NCBI GenBank assembly: GCA_964576715.1
Contig: CAZNWE010000005.1
Coordinates: 23,919-87,918, forward strand
Length of the DNA: 64,000 bases
Direction: 5' to 3'
DNA from: SLRI01 sp964576715
GTDB taxonomy: Bacteria > Pseudomonadota > Alphaproteobacteria > Geminicoccales > Geminicoccaceae
Below the pieces are notes generated by a model. The model worked only from the letters and a program-made list of their open reading frames with translations, was not told where the DNA came from and searched no databases. Shown here piece after piece: positions 32,022 to 45,142 of the stretch. The first letter of the stretch is position 1; each line of letters opens with the position of its first letter. Position numbers and translations under genes: made by a program.

Positions 32022-33544
32022 GCCGCCGCCCGCCGGTTCGGGTGGTCGCGGAACCAGGCCTCGACGCGGGCCTTGGCCGCGTCGTCGAGGTGCAGGCCGA
32101 GCTTCGATCGGCGCCAAAGTACGTCCTCGGCGGTCGTCGCCCATTCCTCGGCGACGAGGTAGTCGAGTTCCGCCTCGTAGAGGTCGCCGCCCAGATTCTG
32201 CCCGAGATCGTTCAGCCCCTGCCTCCCCGCGACAAGCCGCTTGGCCCGTGAACCATAGGCGCGCGCCAGACGGGTCGCAAGCGGTGCCGGCAGCCACGGG
32301 TGGTCGGCCTGAAAGGTGCCGAGGAAGGCGGCGAAATCGCCGCCCGGCAGATCGCCGCCAGGCAGCGGTACCGTGGCGGTCCAATCCCCGCCCCGGCAGT
32401 CGAGCAGCGGTGCAAGGCGCGCCATCGCGTGCTCGGCGAGCTTGCGGTAGGTGGTCAGCTTGCCGCCGAAGATCGACAAGAGTGGCGGGGTCTCGCCACC
32501 GCCGTCGAGATCGAAGATGTAGTCGCGGGTCACCGCCGAGGCGTTGCCGCTGGCGTCGTCGAACAGCGGGCGCACGCCGGCATAGGTCCAGACGATGTCG
32601 GCGGCACTGACCTGCCGCTTGAAGTAGCGGTTGACCACGGCGCAGAGGTAGTCGATCTCGCCCTCGGTGATCGAGACGGCGCGCGGGTCGCCGTCGTATT
32701 CGATGTCGGTCGTGCCGATCAGGCTGTAGTCGTCCTCGTAGGGGATGACGAAGACCACCCGCTTGTCGGTGTTCTGCAGGATGTAGGGATGCGCAGCGTC
32801 GTACAGCTTGGGGACGACGAGGTGCGAGCCCTTGACCAGCCTGACCCGCTTGGTCGCCGTATCGTACCCGAGCCCGTCCGCGAGGAAGCGTGATACCCAG
32901 GGCCCCGCCGCATTGACCAGGGCGCGGCTGGTCACCTGGCGTTGCGCGCCGGTTTGGGTGTCGCCGAGCTCGACCAGCCACCGCCCGTCCGCGCGCCGCG
33001 CTCCCCGGCATTCGGTGCGGGTGAGGATCGTCGCACCGCGCTCCTTGGCGTCCATGGCGTTGAGCACGACCAGCCGGCTGTCCATCACCCAGCAGTCGCT
33101 GTAGGTGAAGCCCCTTGTCACCCAGTCCTGCAGCGGCTCGCCGTAGGGTCCGGGTGCGGCGAGATCGACGCTGCTCGAGCCCGGCAGCACCTTGCGGCCG
33201 CCCAGATGGTCGTAGAGGAAGAGGCCCAAGCGGATCAGCCAGGCCGGGCGCTGCTCGGGGCTGTGCGGCAGCACGAAGGTCAGCGGCCAGATGATGTGCG
33301 GTGCGGCGGCGAGCAGCACCTCGCGTTCGATCAACGCCTCGCGAACCAGCCGAAACTCGTAGTATTCGAGGTAGCGCAGGCCGCCATGGATCAACTTCGA
33401 CGACCAGGACGAGGTGTGGCTGGCGAGATCGTCGCGCTCGACCAGCAGCACGCGTAGCCCACGGCCCGCGGCATCGCGGGCAATCCCGGCCCCGTTGATG
33501 CCGCCGCCGACGATAACCAGGTCGAAGTCGTGCTCTTCGGCCAC
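32018..33544 (-). CDS. glpD: Aerobic glycerol-3-phosphate dehydrogenase
   Basis: 508 residues, FAD-dependent, membrane-associated, feeding electrons to ubiquinone. The N-terminal FAD motif DLVIVGGGINGAGIARDAAGRG, the HTSSWSSKLIHGGLRYLEYYEF signature and VIPYEDDYSLIGTTDIEYDG are intact. The start is GTG 33544 with GGAGG seven bases upstream. It is the first gene of the glycerol operon, preceded by a 114-base region with paired inverted repeats. No glycerol kinase gene is in the window. Confidence 0.95.
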   Translation of the reverse strand: MAEEHDFDLVIVGGGINGAGIARDAAGRGLRVLLVERDDLASHTSSWSSKLIHGGLRYLEYYEFRLVREALIEREVLLAAAPHIIWPLTFVLPHSPEQRPAWLIRLGLFLYDHLGGRKVLPGSSSVDLAAPGPYGEPLQDWVTRGFTYSDCWVMDSRLVVLNAMDAKERGATILTRTECRGARRADGRWLVELGDTQTGAQRQVTSRALVNAAGPWVSRFLADGLGYDTATKRVRLVKGSHLVVPKLYDAAHPYILQNTDKRVVFVIPYEDDYSLIGTTDIEYDGDPRAVSITEGEIDYLCAVVNRYFKRQVSAADIVWTYAGVRPLFDDASGNASAVTRDYIFDLDGGGETPPLLSIFGGKLTTYRKLAEHAMARLAPLLDCRGGDWTATVPLPGGDLPGGDFAAFLGTFQADHPWLPAPLATRLARAYGSRAKRLVAGRQGLNDLGQNLGGDLYEAELDYLVAEEWATTAEDVLWRRSKLGLHLDDAAKARVEAWFRDHPNRRAAA

Positions 33545-33593
33545 CGGCGCCTCCGCTCCATTTGCGCGAGAGTGTAGCTACCGCAGCCCGTGC

Positions 33594-33655
33594 TCGCAAG
33601 CGAAAATACAGGCGAGGAATTACAACAGGATCAGGTCCAGGATTTTCGCTTGCGA
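33594..33655 (-). promoter_or_regulatory. Paired inverted repeats upstream of glpD (candidate operator)
   Basis: TCGCAAGCGAAAAT (33594-33607) is the exact reverse complement of ATTTTCGCTTGCGA (33642-33655), with 34 bases between. Each arm holds its own dyad TCGC-NN-GCGA. TTTTCG/CGAAAA half-sites like these are typical of DeoR-family GlpR operators, so a glycerol-responsive repressor is likely. The right arm touches the stop of the upstream hydrolase gene. No regulator gene is adjacent. Confidence 0.55.
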
Positions 33656-33658
33656 ATA

Positions 33659-34450
33659 TCAGTCGCCGAGGAATGCCTGCGCGGCGGCGCGAAACCGTTG
33701 CGGCTGCTCGGCGTGCAGCCAATGCCCGGCGCCGTCGAGCGTGTCGAACGCCACCGCCGGCATCAGCCGGCGAAAAGCCGCTTCGCCGCTTGCATCGACA
33801 TAGTCGCTCGCCGCGCCGTGGATGGCCAGCACCGGCCCCTCGTAGCGCCGTTCGTCATAAGCCTCGGGCCAGCCCGTGAGTGCCTCGATCGCGGCGTCGA
33901 GCACGGCGAGGTTGGGCTTCCAGTAGGCCCGACCGTCAGCGTCGAAATCGAGGTTCTGCAGCAGGAACTGCCGGACGGCGTGGTTCTCGATCAGCGGCCG
34001 CAGGGCATCGTCGGCTTCGGCACGGCGCTCGATGCCGGTCAGGTCGAGCCCGCGCAGGGCGCCGATCAGCTCCTCGAAATCATGCGCATAAGCGACCGGG
34101 GCGATGTCGGCGACAATCGCACTCGCGACCCGTTCCGCTGCCGTCAGCGCCACCGCCATCGCCACCTTGCCGCCCATGCTGTGGCCCAAGAGGTGGAACT
34201 GGGCGAGGCCGTGCCGGTCGGCAAAGGCGAGCACGTCGGCGGTCATCGACGGGTAGTCCATCACCGCCGACCACGGCGAGGCGCCGTGGTTGCGCAGATC
34301 GAGAAGCACGACCCGGCGGGCCCGCGCCAAAGCCTTGCCGTGCGCCTGCCAGTTGCGCGACGAACCGAGGAGACCATGCAGCACGATCAGCGGCAGTGCG
34401 GCGGCCGGCCCGTCGAGGATCCGCGCCTCCAGCGCTACCGCATTGGTCAC
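33659..34450 (-). CDS. Alpha/beta-fold hydrolase, YbfF/ABHD11-like
   Basis: 263 residues. LIVLHGLLGSSRNWQ is the oxyanion region, the nucleophile elbow is LLGHSMGGKVAM, and the triad is completed by the Asp region near GLDLTGI and the terminal His (DGAGHWLHAEQP). The pattern DLRNHGAS and LHGLLGS matches YbfF-type esterases acting on acyl thioesters or esters. Its GTG start overlaps the cfa stop (GTGA), so both come from one transcript. Confidence 0.88.
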   Translation of the reverse strand: MTNAVALEARILDGPAAALPLIVLHGLLGSSRNWQAHGKALARARRVVLLDLRNHGASPWSAVMDYPSMTADVLAFADRHGLAQFHLLGHSMGGKVAMAVALTAAERVASAIVADIAPVAYAHDFEELIGALRGLDLTGIERRAEADDALRPLIENHAVRQFLLQNLDFDADGRAYWKPNLAVLDAAIEALTGWPEAYDERRYEGPVLAIHGAASDYVDASGEAAFRRLMPAVAFDTLDGAGHWLHAEQPQRFRAAAQAFLGD

Positions 34451-35688
34451 GCGACGAGCCGATAGCGCTTGGGCTCCGCTTGCCGATGGCGCGCTTCCTC
34501 GCTCGCCATGTAGTCACGGGTCATCGGCACTGCGTGGCGGTCCTTGGCGAGCTGGATTTGAAACACCATGCCGTCCATCTGCCGAAAGAACGCCTCGGAC
34601 CCGGCGAGGTAGAACTCCCACATCCGGCAGAACCGCTCGTCGTAGAGTGCGGCCGCCTCGGCCCAGTGGGCGACGAAGCGCTCGCGCCAGGCTTTCAACG
34701 TCTCGGCGTAATGCAGGCGCAGGATCTCCACATCGGTGACCCAGAGCCCGGCCCGCTCGACCGCCGGGAGGATCTCGGAAAGGGCAGGGATATAGCCGCC
34801 GGGGAAGATGTACTTGCGGATGAACGGCGCGGTCGCGCCAGGGCCCGCGGCACGGCCGATCGAATGGATCACCGCCACCCCGTCATCGGCCAGCTGCGCG
34901 GCGATCCGCTTGAAAAAGGCGCGGTAGTGGTTGACGCCGACATGCTCGAGCATGCCGACGGAGACGATGCGGTCGTAGGTGCCCTCGGTCTCGCGATAGT
35001 CCTGGATCAGGAAGCGCACGCGGTCCTCGAGCCCGGCGTCCCGGACCCTCCGCATGGCGTAGTCGTACTGCTCCCGCGACAGGGTGAGAGCGGTGACGTC
35101 GACCTCGTCGATCTGGGCGCAGTAGATCCCGAGACCGCCCCAACCGGCACCGATGTCGAGCACCCGTTGCCCCGGCCGGAGCAGCAGCTTGGCGGCCAGA
35201 TGGCGCTTTTTCAACAGCTGCGCATCCTCGAGCGTGGTGGTCGGCGACGGGAAGTAGGCGCAGGAATACTGGCGATCGGAATCGAGAAACAGCCGGTAGA
35301 GGTCGGACGAAAGATCGTAGTGATGGGCCACGTTGCGCCGCGCCTTGGGCGCCGGGTTGTATTGATGAATGCGGCGCATCAACCCTGCGAAGCGTGAAGC
35401 GAGGCCGCTCCAGCCACTGCCGCCGAGCCGCTCCGCATTGACCGAGCCGATCGTGATCACGTCGAGGAGTGAGCCGCTTTCGACGATGATCCGGCCTTGC
35501 ATGTAGCCCTCGCCGAGGGCGAGCCCGGGATGCAGCAAGAGGGCGGCCTCGATGGCGCGGTCGGTGAGACGGATGGCGGCCTTGGGGCCCGGATCGGTGC
35601 CCTGGAAATGGTGCACCTTGCCGTTGGCATCGACGACCGTGAGCTGGCCGTACTGGATCAGTCGCTGCAGCATGCCGGCGATCAGCAT
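34447..35688 (-). CDS. cfa: Cyclopropane-fatty-acyl-phospholipid synthase
   Basis: 413 residues. It transfers a methylene from SAM onto cis-unsaturated acyl chains of membrane phospholipids. The N-terminal lipid-binding domain (about 1-110, ALGEGYMQGRIIVESGSLLDV) is followed by the catalytic methyltransferase: NVAHHYDLSSDLYRLFLD, RVLDIGAGWGGLGIY, VGMLEHVG and FIRKYIFPGGYIPAL. ATG 35688 (MLIAGMLQRLIQYG) matches the family start; an in-frame upstream ATG at 35745 lacks a ribosome site. Confidence 0.95.
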   Translation of the reverse strand: MLIAGMLQRLIQYGQLTVVDANGKVHHFQGTDPGPKAAIRLTDRAIEAALLLHPGLALGEGYMQGRIIVESGSLLDVITIGSVNAERLGGSGWSGLASRFAGLMRRIHQYNPAPKARRNVAHHYDLSSDLYRLFLDSDRQYSCAYFPSPTTTLEDAQLLKKRHLAAKLLLRPGQRVLDIGAGWGGLGIYCAQIDEVDVTALTLSREQYDYAMRRVRDAGLEDRVRFLIQDYRETEGTYDRIVSVGMLEHVGVNHYRAFFKRIAAQLADDGVAVIHSIGRAAGPGATAPFIRKYIFPGGYIPALSEILPAVERAGLWVTDVEILRLHYAETLKAWRERFVAHWAEAAALYDERFCRMWEFYLAGSEAFFRQMDGMVFQIQLAKDRHAVPMTRDYMASEEARHRQAEPKRYRLVA

Positions 35689-35809
35689 GTCGAACCCCCG
35701 AGCGCGGTTTTTCTCCCTTGCCTCAGCCGGGCAGAATGCCGGCATTCGACGATTGTGACAACAGCGTTAACGGCAAGGAGTTCCGCCGGCGCCGCAAGGT
35801 CTGTCGGGC

Positions 35810-38027
35810 TCAGTCGATCGTGAAGACCACTGTCGCCAGCGGCGGCAACGTCAAGTTGATCGAGTGCGGTCGGCCGTGCCAACCTGAAGCTTCGGCGACG
35901 AGCACTTCGCCAGAGCTGACGCCGCTGCCACCGTAGCGCGGATCGTCGGAGTTCAAGGCCTCGCGGTAGTCGCCGGGCAGCGGCACCCCGAGACGATAGC
36001 CGTGTCGCACCACCGGGGTGAAGTTGCAGACGACGACGCTGATCGAGCCCGGGTCGCTGCCCTTGCGCAGGTAGCTCACCACGCTCTGCTCGCTGTCGGC
36101 GGCGTCGATCCACTCGAAGCCGTCGGGCTCGCAGTCCTTCTCGTGCAACTCGCCGCGGCCGCGATAGAGCTGGTTGAGGTCGCGCACGAACAGCTGCGTT
36201 CCTTTGTGCAGCGGGTCGTCGAGCAGATGCCAGTCGAGGCTCGTCTGGTAGTTCCACTCGCGCTCCTGGCCGAACTCCGCCCCCATGAACAAGAGCTTCT
36301 TGCCCGGATGGGTCCACATGAAGCCGAGATAGGCGCGGAGATTGGCGAACTTCTGCCAGCGATCACCCGGCATCCGGGCGAGCAGCGAGCCCTTGCCGTG
36401 GACCACCTCGTCGTGGCTGACCGGCAGGACGAAGTTCTCTGAGAAGGCGTAGAGCAGGCCGAAGGTCAGGTTGTTGTGATGATAGCGCCGGTGCACCGGA
36501 TCCTCGCTGATGTAGTGCAAGGTGTCGTGCATCCAGCCCATGTTCCATTTGTAGCCGAAGCCGAGCCCCCCGAGATAGGTTGGTCGCGACACGCCGGGCC
36601 AGGCGGTCGATTCCTCGGCGATCGAGGTAGCACCCTTGGCTTCGCCGTAGAGCAGCTCGTTCAGCCGCTTCAAAAAGGCGATGGCTTCGAGGTTTTCGTT
36701 GCCGCCGTGCTCGTTCGGGACCCACTCGTCGGCCTCGCGCGAGTAGTCGAGATAGAGCATCGACGCCACGGCATCGACCCGAACGCCGTCGACATGGAAC
36801 AGCTTGAGCCAGTAGAGCGCGTTGGCGTGCAGGAAGTTGGCGACCTCGCGCCGGCCATAATTGTAGATCAGCGTGTTCCAGTCGCGGTGGAAGCCCTTGC
36901 GCGGGTCCTGGTGCTCGTAGAGCCCGGTGCCGTCGAAGTGGGCGAGACCATGCGCGTCGCTCGGGAAATGGCCGGGCACCCAGTCGATCAGCACGCCGAT
37001 CCCGGCCTGGTGCGCGGCATCGACGAAGGCCGCGAACTCGTCGGCGGTGCCGTGGCGGATGGTCGGCGCGAACAGGCCCACCGGCTGGTAGCCCCACGAG
37101 CCGTCGAACGGATACTCCGAGATCGGCATGAGCTCGATGTGGGTGAAGCCCATTTCCTTGACGTAGCCGACCAGCCGCTCGGCGAGCTCGCTGTAGGAGA
37201 GGTAGCGGTTGCCCTCCTCGGGCACCCGCATCCAGGAGCCGAGATGGACCTCGTAGATGCTGATCGGCGCGCTGCGGGCTTGCGCTGCCTCGCGGCGCTC
37301 GAGCCAGGCGCCATCCCGCCAGTCGTGGCGCACGAGGCCATGGACCACCGAGGCGTTGGCCGGGGGGTGCTCGGCGCGAAAGCCCACGGGATCGGCCTTC
37401 AACGGCAGGATTTCGCCCTGCGGGCCGACCAACTCGAACTTGTAGATCTCACCCGTCCGCAAGCCGGGGATGAACAGCTCGAAGCAGCCGCACTCGATCC
37501 GCTTGCGCATCACGTGGCGCCGGCCGTCCCAGTTGTTGAACGGCCCGACCACCGACGCGCGCCGGGCATTGGGTGCCCAGAGCGCGAACGACACCCCGGC
37601 TACGCCATCCATTTCGAACAGATGCGCCCCCAGCTTCTGATAGAGCTCGAGATGCCGGCCTTCGGCGAGCAGGTAGACGTCCATCTCGCCGAGGATGGTG
37701 CCGAAGCGGTAGGGATCTTCGATCTCGACCGGGGCACCGGTGCCCCAGTCGACCAGGAAGCGATAGGCGAAGCGCTCTTTCTTGCGCGGCACCCTCGCGG
37801 CGAAGACGCCGGCCGCGTGCACCTGCTCCAGCGCCACCAGCTTCTTGCCGGTAGCGGCGTCGAGCAGCTCGACCAGCACCGCTCCCGGCTGAAAGGTGCG
37901 CACGACCAGCTTGCCGGCCACCTCGTGCAGACCGAAGACGCCGAACGGATCGTCGTGCCGGGCCGCGACCACGGCCTCGATTTCGGCCCGGCTCGCGAGC
38001 TCGCTCGTGGTTTTCCTTGTCTTGCCC

Positions 38028-38035
<8 letters not shown>
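35810..38035 (-). CDS. glgB: 1,4-alpha-glucan branching enzyme
   Basis: 741 residues, GH13 family. An N-terminal N1 domain and a CBM48 ([11 protein letters not shown]...[21 protein letters not shown]) precede the catalytic barrel with nucleophile [17 protein letters not shown], acid/base [12 protein letters not shown] and [11 protein letters not shown]. It adds alpha-1,6 branches to the chains made by GlgE. ATG 38035 (MAEGKT) lies eight bases inside the treS gene, with AAGGGGG upstream; an earlier in-frame start at 38083 would add 16 atypical residues. Confidence 0.95.
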
Positions 38036-41345
<3,310 letters not shown>

Positions 41346-41356
41346 TCTCGCAATTC

Positions 41357-44300
41357 TCAATGGTCTCGGCCGGGCGGGATCAGCCGCCAGATGGCATAGG
41401 GGCGGACCTGCGGATCGAGCTCGACATGCTGCACCTTGCCGCTCCACGTGAAGCGGGCGCCGGTGACCAGGTCCTCGACCCCGATCGCGGCATGGTCGGG
41501 CAGCCCGTACTGCCAAAGCGGCACCTCGAAATGCGCGGCCTGGAGATGATGCGGGTCGAGATTGACGGCGACCAGCACGACATTGAGCAGGTCGGGCGTG
41601 GCCTTCGCATAATAGATGATGTGGTCGTTCCAGGCGTTGAGGAAGGTGAGCCCGGTGAACTGCTGCAGCGCCGGGTTGCGCCGCCGCAGCGCGTTGACCA
41701 GCCTGATGTCGTCGCGGATATGCCCCGGCCGATCCCAGTCCCAGCGGCGAATCTCGTATTTCTCGCTGTCGAGATATTCCTCCTTGCCCGGCACCGGCGT
41801 CGCTTCGCAGAGCTCGAAGCCGCAGTAGAGGCCGTAGAGGGTCGACAGGGTCGCGGCGAGCACCAGGCGCACCTGGAACGCCGCGCGCCCGCCGGTCTGC
41901 AGGAAGACCGGGTTGATGTCGGGCGTGTTGGCGAAGAAGTTCGGCCGCATGTAGTCCTGGGCCGGCCCCTGGGTCAGCTCGGTCAGGTATTCGATCAGCT
42001 CACCCTTGGTGTTGCGCCAGGTGAAGTAGCTGTAGGACTGCTGGTAGCCGAGCTTGGCGAGCCGGTGCATCACCTTGGGCCGGGTGAACGCCTCGGCCAG
42101 GAACATGACATCGGGATGGCGGTCGTTGACCTCGCGGATCAGCCACTCCCAGAACGGGAACGGCTTGGTGTGCGGGTTGTCGACGCGGAAGATCTTGATC
42201 CCCTTGTCGACCCAGAAGAGGACGCTGTCGCGGAGCTCGTACCAGATCGCGGGCAACGCCTCGCGGTAGAAGTGGACGTTAACGATGTCCTCGTACTTCT
42301 TGGGCGGGTTCTCGGCGAACTTGATGGTGCCGTCCGGGCGCCAGTCGAACCATTCCGGATGCTCCTTGATCCAGGGATGGTCCGGAGCGCACTGGATGGC
42401 GAAATCGAGCGCCAGCTCCAGCCCGTGCGCGTGCGCCGCCTCGACCAATGCGGCGAAGTCCGCGAAGGTGCCGAGCGCCGGGTGGAGATCGTTGTGCCCG
42501 CCCTCGGCGGCCCCGATCGCATAGGGCGAGCCGGGGTCGTCCGGCCCCGGGGTCAGGCTGTTGTTGCGCCCCTTACGGTTGGTGCGGCCGATGGGATGGA
42601 TCGGCGTGAAGTAGAGCACGTCGAAACCCATCTCGCGAACATAGGGCAGCTTGGCGATGACGTCCCGGAACGTGCCGTGGACCTGCGGGTCATCGGCCAT
42701 CGAGCGCGGCATCAGCTCGTACCAGGCGGCGAACTCCGCTCTGGTGCGGCTGACCACCACCTCGAGCTCCTTGTCGTAGGTCGAGAGGTTGGTCCGCGGC
42801 CCGTGGCCGGCCATGACCACGGCCAAGTGCTCGTCGAGCAGCAGCGCCAGGAGCTCACCCGACCGATCGCCGACGGCGGCGATCGCGACCAGGGTCGCCT
42901 GCATCGCCTTCCGCGCATCGCCCTTGGCGGCCTCGGCGGCGGCCTCGACCAGCCGCCGGCCCTCCTCGAGCTCCAGGCTGATGTCCAGCCCGGCATCGTG
43001 CTTCTTCGTGACCTCGTGCCGCCAGTAGGCGAAGAGATCGCGCCAGCCGTGGATGGTGTAGACATAGTGCCCGATCCGGGTGAGCGGAAAGCTCGCCTGC
43101 CAGCGATCGTTGCTCACGAACTCGAGCGGCACCTCGGTGAAGGCCTTGTCGTCCTGGTGGCGGACCATCAGCGCGCCGGCGATCTTGTCATGGCCGTCGC
43201 AGAACACGTCCGCCTCGACCTCGAGCACGTCGCCGACGACCCGCTTGACCGGAAACCGCCCGCCGTCGAGCTCGGGCACCACGGCCTCGATCGCCACCCG
43301 GTCGGCGGCCAGCCGCTGCAACGCCGCCTCGGCGGCCTTGGCATTCGCCTTCGGGACCGCGCGCGTCAGGCGCTCGGCGCAGAACACCCGGGCGGCCAGG
43401 GGCGCCAGCGCCACCGTCTCGCCCGGCACCAGCACCGCCGTACCGGCGAGCTCGGTGAACGGACCGAAGCGGCCGTCGGCCGCCCTGAGGACGGGTCCCG
43501 CCGCCACGCCCGCCGCCGCATGCGGACTCGGGTTGAGCATCAGCACCGCCGCATGGGCACTCGTCTCGGTGGTGCCGGCGGCGAGGCGGAGCAAGGCCAG
43601 GGCATCGTCCGACGGGCCGCTTACCGGCACGATCGGACCGCCGAGCCCGGTTGCCGCCAGGGCGGCGTTCAACGCGGTGAGCTCGGCCGAGAGGTCGTAG
43701 GGAGCATGCGAACGCCAATGCGCGAGGTCACCGGGCCGAGCCTCGGCCGGCTCGAGCAGGGCGCCGGCACCGAACTCGAACCCAGCCGGCACCATCAGGC
43801 CGGCCGAGGCCAGGGCCGCGAGCTTGAGCCGTTGGCGGGCCAGCGCTTCGAGCCGGTCCTCGCCGACCCATGCCGTGGTCGGCAGCCGCGGGCCCGCCAC
43901 CGGCTCCGGAAAGCCGATCGCCGGTGCCACCTGGGCGAGCGCCTCCTCCTGGGCCAGGAACCAGGGTGCTTGACAATCCCACCAGGCCACGCTGCCGAGC
44001 CGGTAGTCGAAGCCGACCCCGGCCAGCGTCCGTATCGCCTCGGGCGCCCCACCGAGCGTGTCGGCGATCAGCAACAAGCCGGGATGTTCAGCTTTCAGCC
44101 GGCCGATCAACAGCGCCCAGAACGAGGCCGGCAGGAGCAGGGCGGCGCGGGCGACGAAGCCGGTGGCCCCGGCCGCGACCAGGGCGCCGGCATGCACGGC
44201 TGCCGCCTCGACCAGCTGCCCTTCGTCGGCACCGGCCACCGGCTGCAGCAAGGACGGATCGGGTCGCCGCGGATCGAGTGCCGCGGCGTCTTGGTCGATC

Positions 44301-44569
44301 ACCGGGGTGAACAGCTGCGGCGCCTGTCTGGCCAACGGACTGCGCCCCGACAGCCGTGCCACTTCCAGGTTGACGATCGGTGCCAGGCCGGCCTTGCCGG
44401 CAGCCGCCAGGAGATCGGCCGGCGGTGGCACCGGGTCCTGAAGATGCAGCCGATCGAAGGCCATGGCCCGGATCCGCGCGAGCTCGCTCGCCCGGCCGTC
44501 CCCGAGCAGCAGACCGGCGACGGTCGTGTAGAGGCGCGGGTAGGCGATCGCGGGGGTGGTGCCGGTCAG
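41357..44569 (-). CDS. glgE: Alpha-1,4-glucan:maltose-1-phosphate maltosyltransferase with N-terminal extension, probable CTG start
   Basis: 1070 residues from a CTG at 44569. The C-terminal about 660 residues are a normal GlgE: nucleophile IFRVDNPHTKPFPFWEW, acid/base VMFLAEAFTRP, IHPIGRTNRKGRNN. The first about 380 residues form an extra amylase-like region (RAMAFDRLHLQDP, LLLIADTLGGAPEAIRTLAGVGFDYRLGS) without obvious catalytic residues. The frame stays open and protein-like (GTTPAIAYPRLYTTVAGLLLG) upstream of the first ATG (44464), and the only start with a Shine-Dalgarno (GAGGGA, eight bases away) is CTG 44569. It extends alpha-glucan by maltosyl units from maltose 1-phosphate. Confidence 0.88.
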   Translation of the reverse strand: MTGTTPAIAYPRLYTTVAGLLLGDGRASELARIRAMAFDRLHLQDPVPPPADLLAAAGKAGLAPIVNLEVARLSGRSPLARQAPQLFTPVIDQDAAALDPRRPDPSLLQPVAGADEGQLVEAAAVHAGALVAAGATGFVARAALLLPASFWALLIGRLKAEHPGLLLIADTLGGAPEAIRTLAGVGFDYRLGSVAWWDCQAPWFLAQEEALAQVAPAIGFPEPVAGPRLPTTAWVGEDRLEALARQRLKLAALASAGLMVPAGFEFGAGALLEPAEARPGDLAHWRSHAPYDLSAELTALNAALAATGLGGPIVPVSGPSDDALALLRLAAGTTETSAHAAVLMLNPSPHAAAGVAAGPVLRAADGRFGPFTELAGTAVLVPGETVALAPLAARVFCAERLTRAVPKANAKAAEAALQRLAADRVAIEAVVPELDGGRFPVKRVVGDVLEVEADVFCDGHDKIAGALMVRHQDDKAFTEVPLEFVSNDRWQASFPLTRIGHYVYTIHGWRDLFAYWRHEVTKKHDAGLDISLELEEGRRLVEAAAEAAKGDARKAMQATLVAIAAVGDRSGELLALLLDEHLAVVMAGHGPRTNLSTYDKELEVVVSRTRAEFAAWYELMPRSMADDPQVHGTFRDVIAKLPYVREMGFDVLYFTPIHPIGRTNRKGRNNSLTPGPDDPGSPYAIGAAEGGHNDLHPALGTFADFAALVEAAHAHGLELALDFAIQCAPDHPWIKEHPEWFDWRPDGTIKFAENPPKKYEDIVNVHFYREALPAIWYELRDSVLFWVDKGIKIFRVDNPHTKPFPFWEWLIREVNDRHPDVMFLAEAFTRPKVMHRLAKLGYQQSYSYFTWRNTKGELIEYLTELTQGPAQDYMRPNFFANTPDINPVFLQTGGRAAFQVRLVLAATLSTLYGLYCGFELCEATPVPGKEEYLDSEKYEIRRWDWDRPGHIRDDIRLVNALRRRNPALQQFTGLTFLNAWNDHIIYYAKATPDLLNVVLVAVNLDPHHLQAAHFEVPLWQYGLPDHAAIGVEDLVTGARFTWSGKVQHVELDPQVRPYAIWRLIPPGRDH

Positions 44570-44681
44570 CGCTTTCGTCCCTCAGCTGTTCGATTGGCGC
44601 GAGCATAGCGGCTGCGCCTCGCTTGTGAACCGGGCTGCGGCCCGGCGACAGGCCGCCACACCAGCGCAACATCGGCGCAAG

Positions 44682-44716
44682 AAAAAGCGGCGGCCCAGCG
44701 GACCGCCGCTCTTTTT
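44682..44716 (-). terminator. Rho-independent terminator after the coiled-coil gene
   Basis: AGCGGCGG (44686-44693) pairs perfectly with CCGCCGCT (44703-44710) around a nine-base loop, flanked by AAAAA (44682-44686) and TTTTT (44712-44716). On the minus strand it ends the 44730-45017 transcript and insulates the GlgE operon; the symmetry would let it work on both strands. Confidence 0.85.
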
Positions 44717-44729
44717 CGCCGCGAACCGC

Positions 44730-45017
44730 TCAGGTGAACCGCTTGATCGCGTCCTGCCAGGCTTTCGCCATGTCGTTCCAAGCCTTCTCCATGCCGGCCC
44801 GCATATCCGTCCAGGCATGCTCGCTCGCGTCCTGCAACTCCTTGAGCTGCTTTTGCCCCTGCTTTTGGTACTCGACGAGATCGCGAATCTGCTTGTCGTA
44901 CTCGAGCCGCGCGTCGGCGCTCATCTTGTCGGCCTTGGCGCGCAACTTGTCGATCTCGGCTTGCCATTGGTTGAGCTGGGCTTCGAGCTTCTGCTCGTAG
45001 GCACCCTTGTCACTCAT
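44730..45017 (-). CDS. Small coiled-coil protein
   Basis: 95 residues, almost entirely helical heptads (YEQKLEAQLNQWQAEIDKL, DKQIRDLVEYQKQGQKQLKEL) with a Trp-rich C-terminus (HAWTDMRAGMEKAWNDMAKAW). No signal peptide. Its layout resembles Sll1863-like or phasin-like stress proteins, but I cannot assign a family. ATG 45017 follows GGGGAGA by nine bases. It is a single-gene unit with its own terminator. Confidence 0.8.
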   Translation of the reverse strand: MSDKGAYEQKLEAQLNQWQAEIDKLRAKADKMSADARLEYDKQIRDLVEYQKQGQKQLKELQDASEHAWTDMRAGMEKAWNDMAKAWQDAIKRFT

Positions 45018-45142
45018 CAAAGCGTCTCCCCTTGGTTGGTGATGAAGGCTTGGCACAACGGCAGGGATGCTAGCCGATCCTAATCCGCTTGCAAATGGCC
45101 TGACCGCCCGGCCGATCCTGCGGGCGCCTGACGCGCGCCAGA

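Noticed and set aside
44464..44466. ATG 44464 as the glgE start
   Set aside because: Protein-like coding continues 35 codons upstream and the ATG lies within a conserved-looking RIRAMAFDRL strand; no Shine-Dalgarno precedes it.
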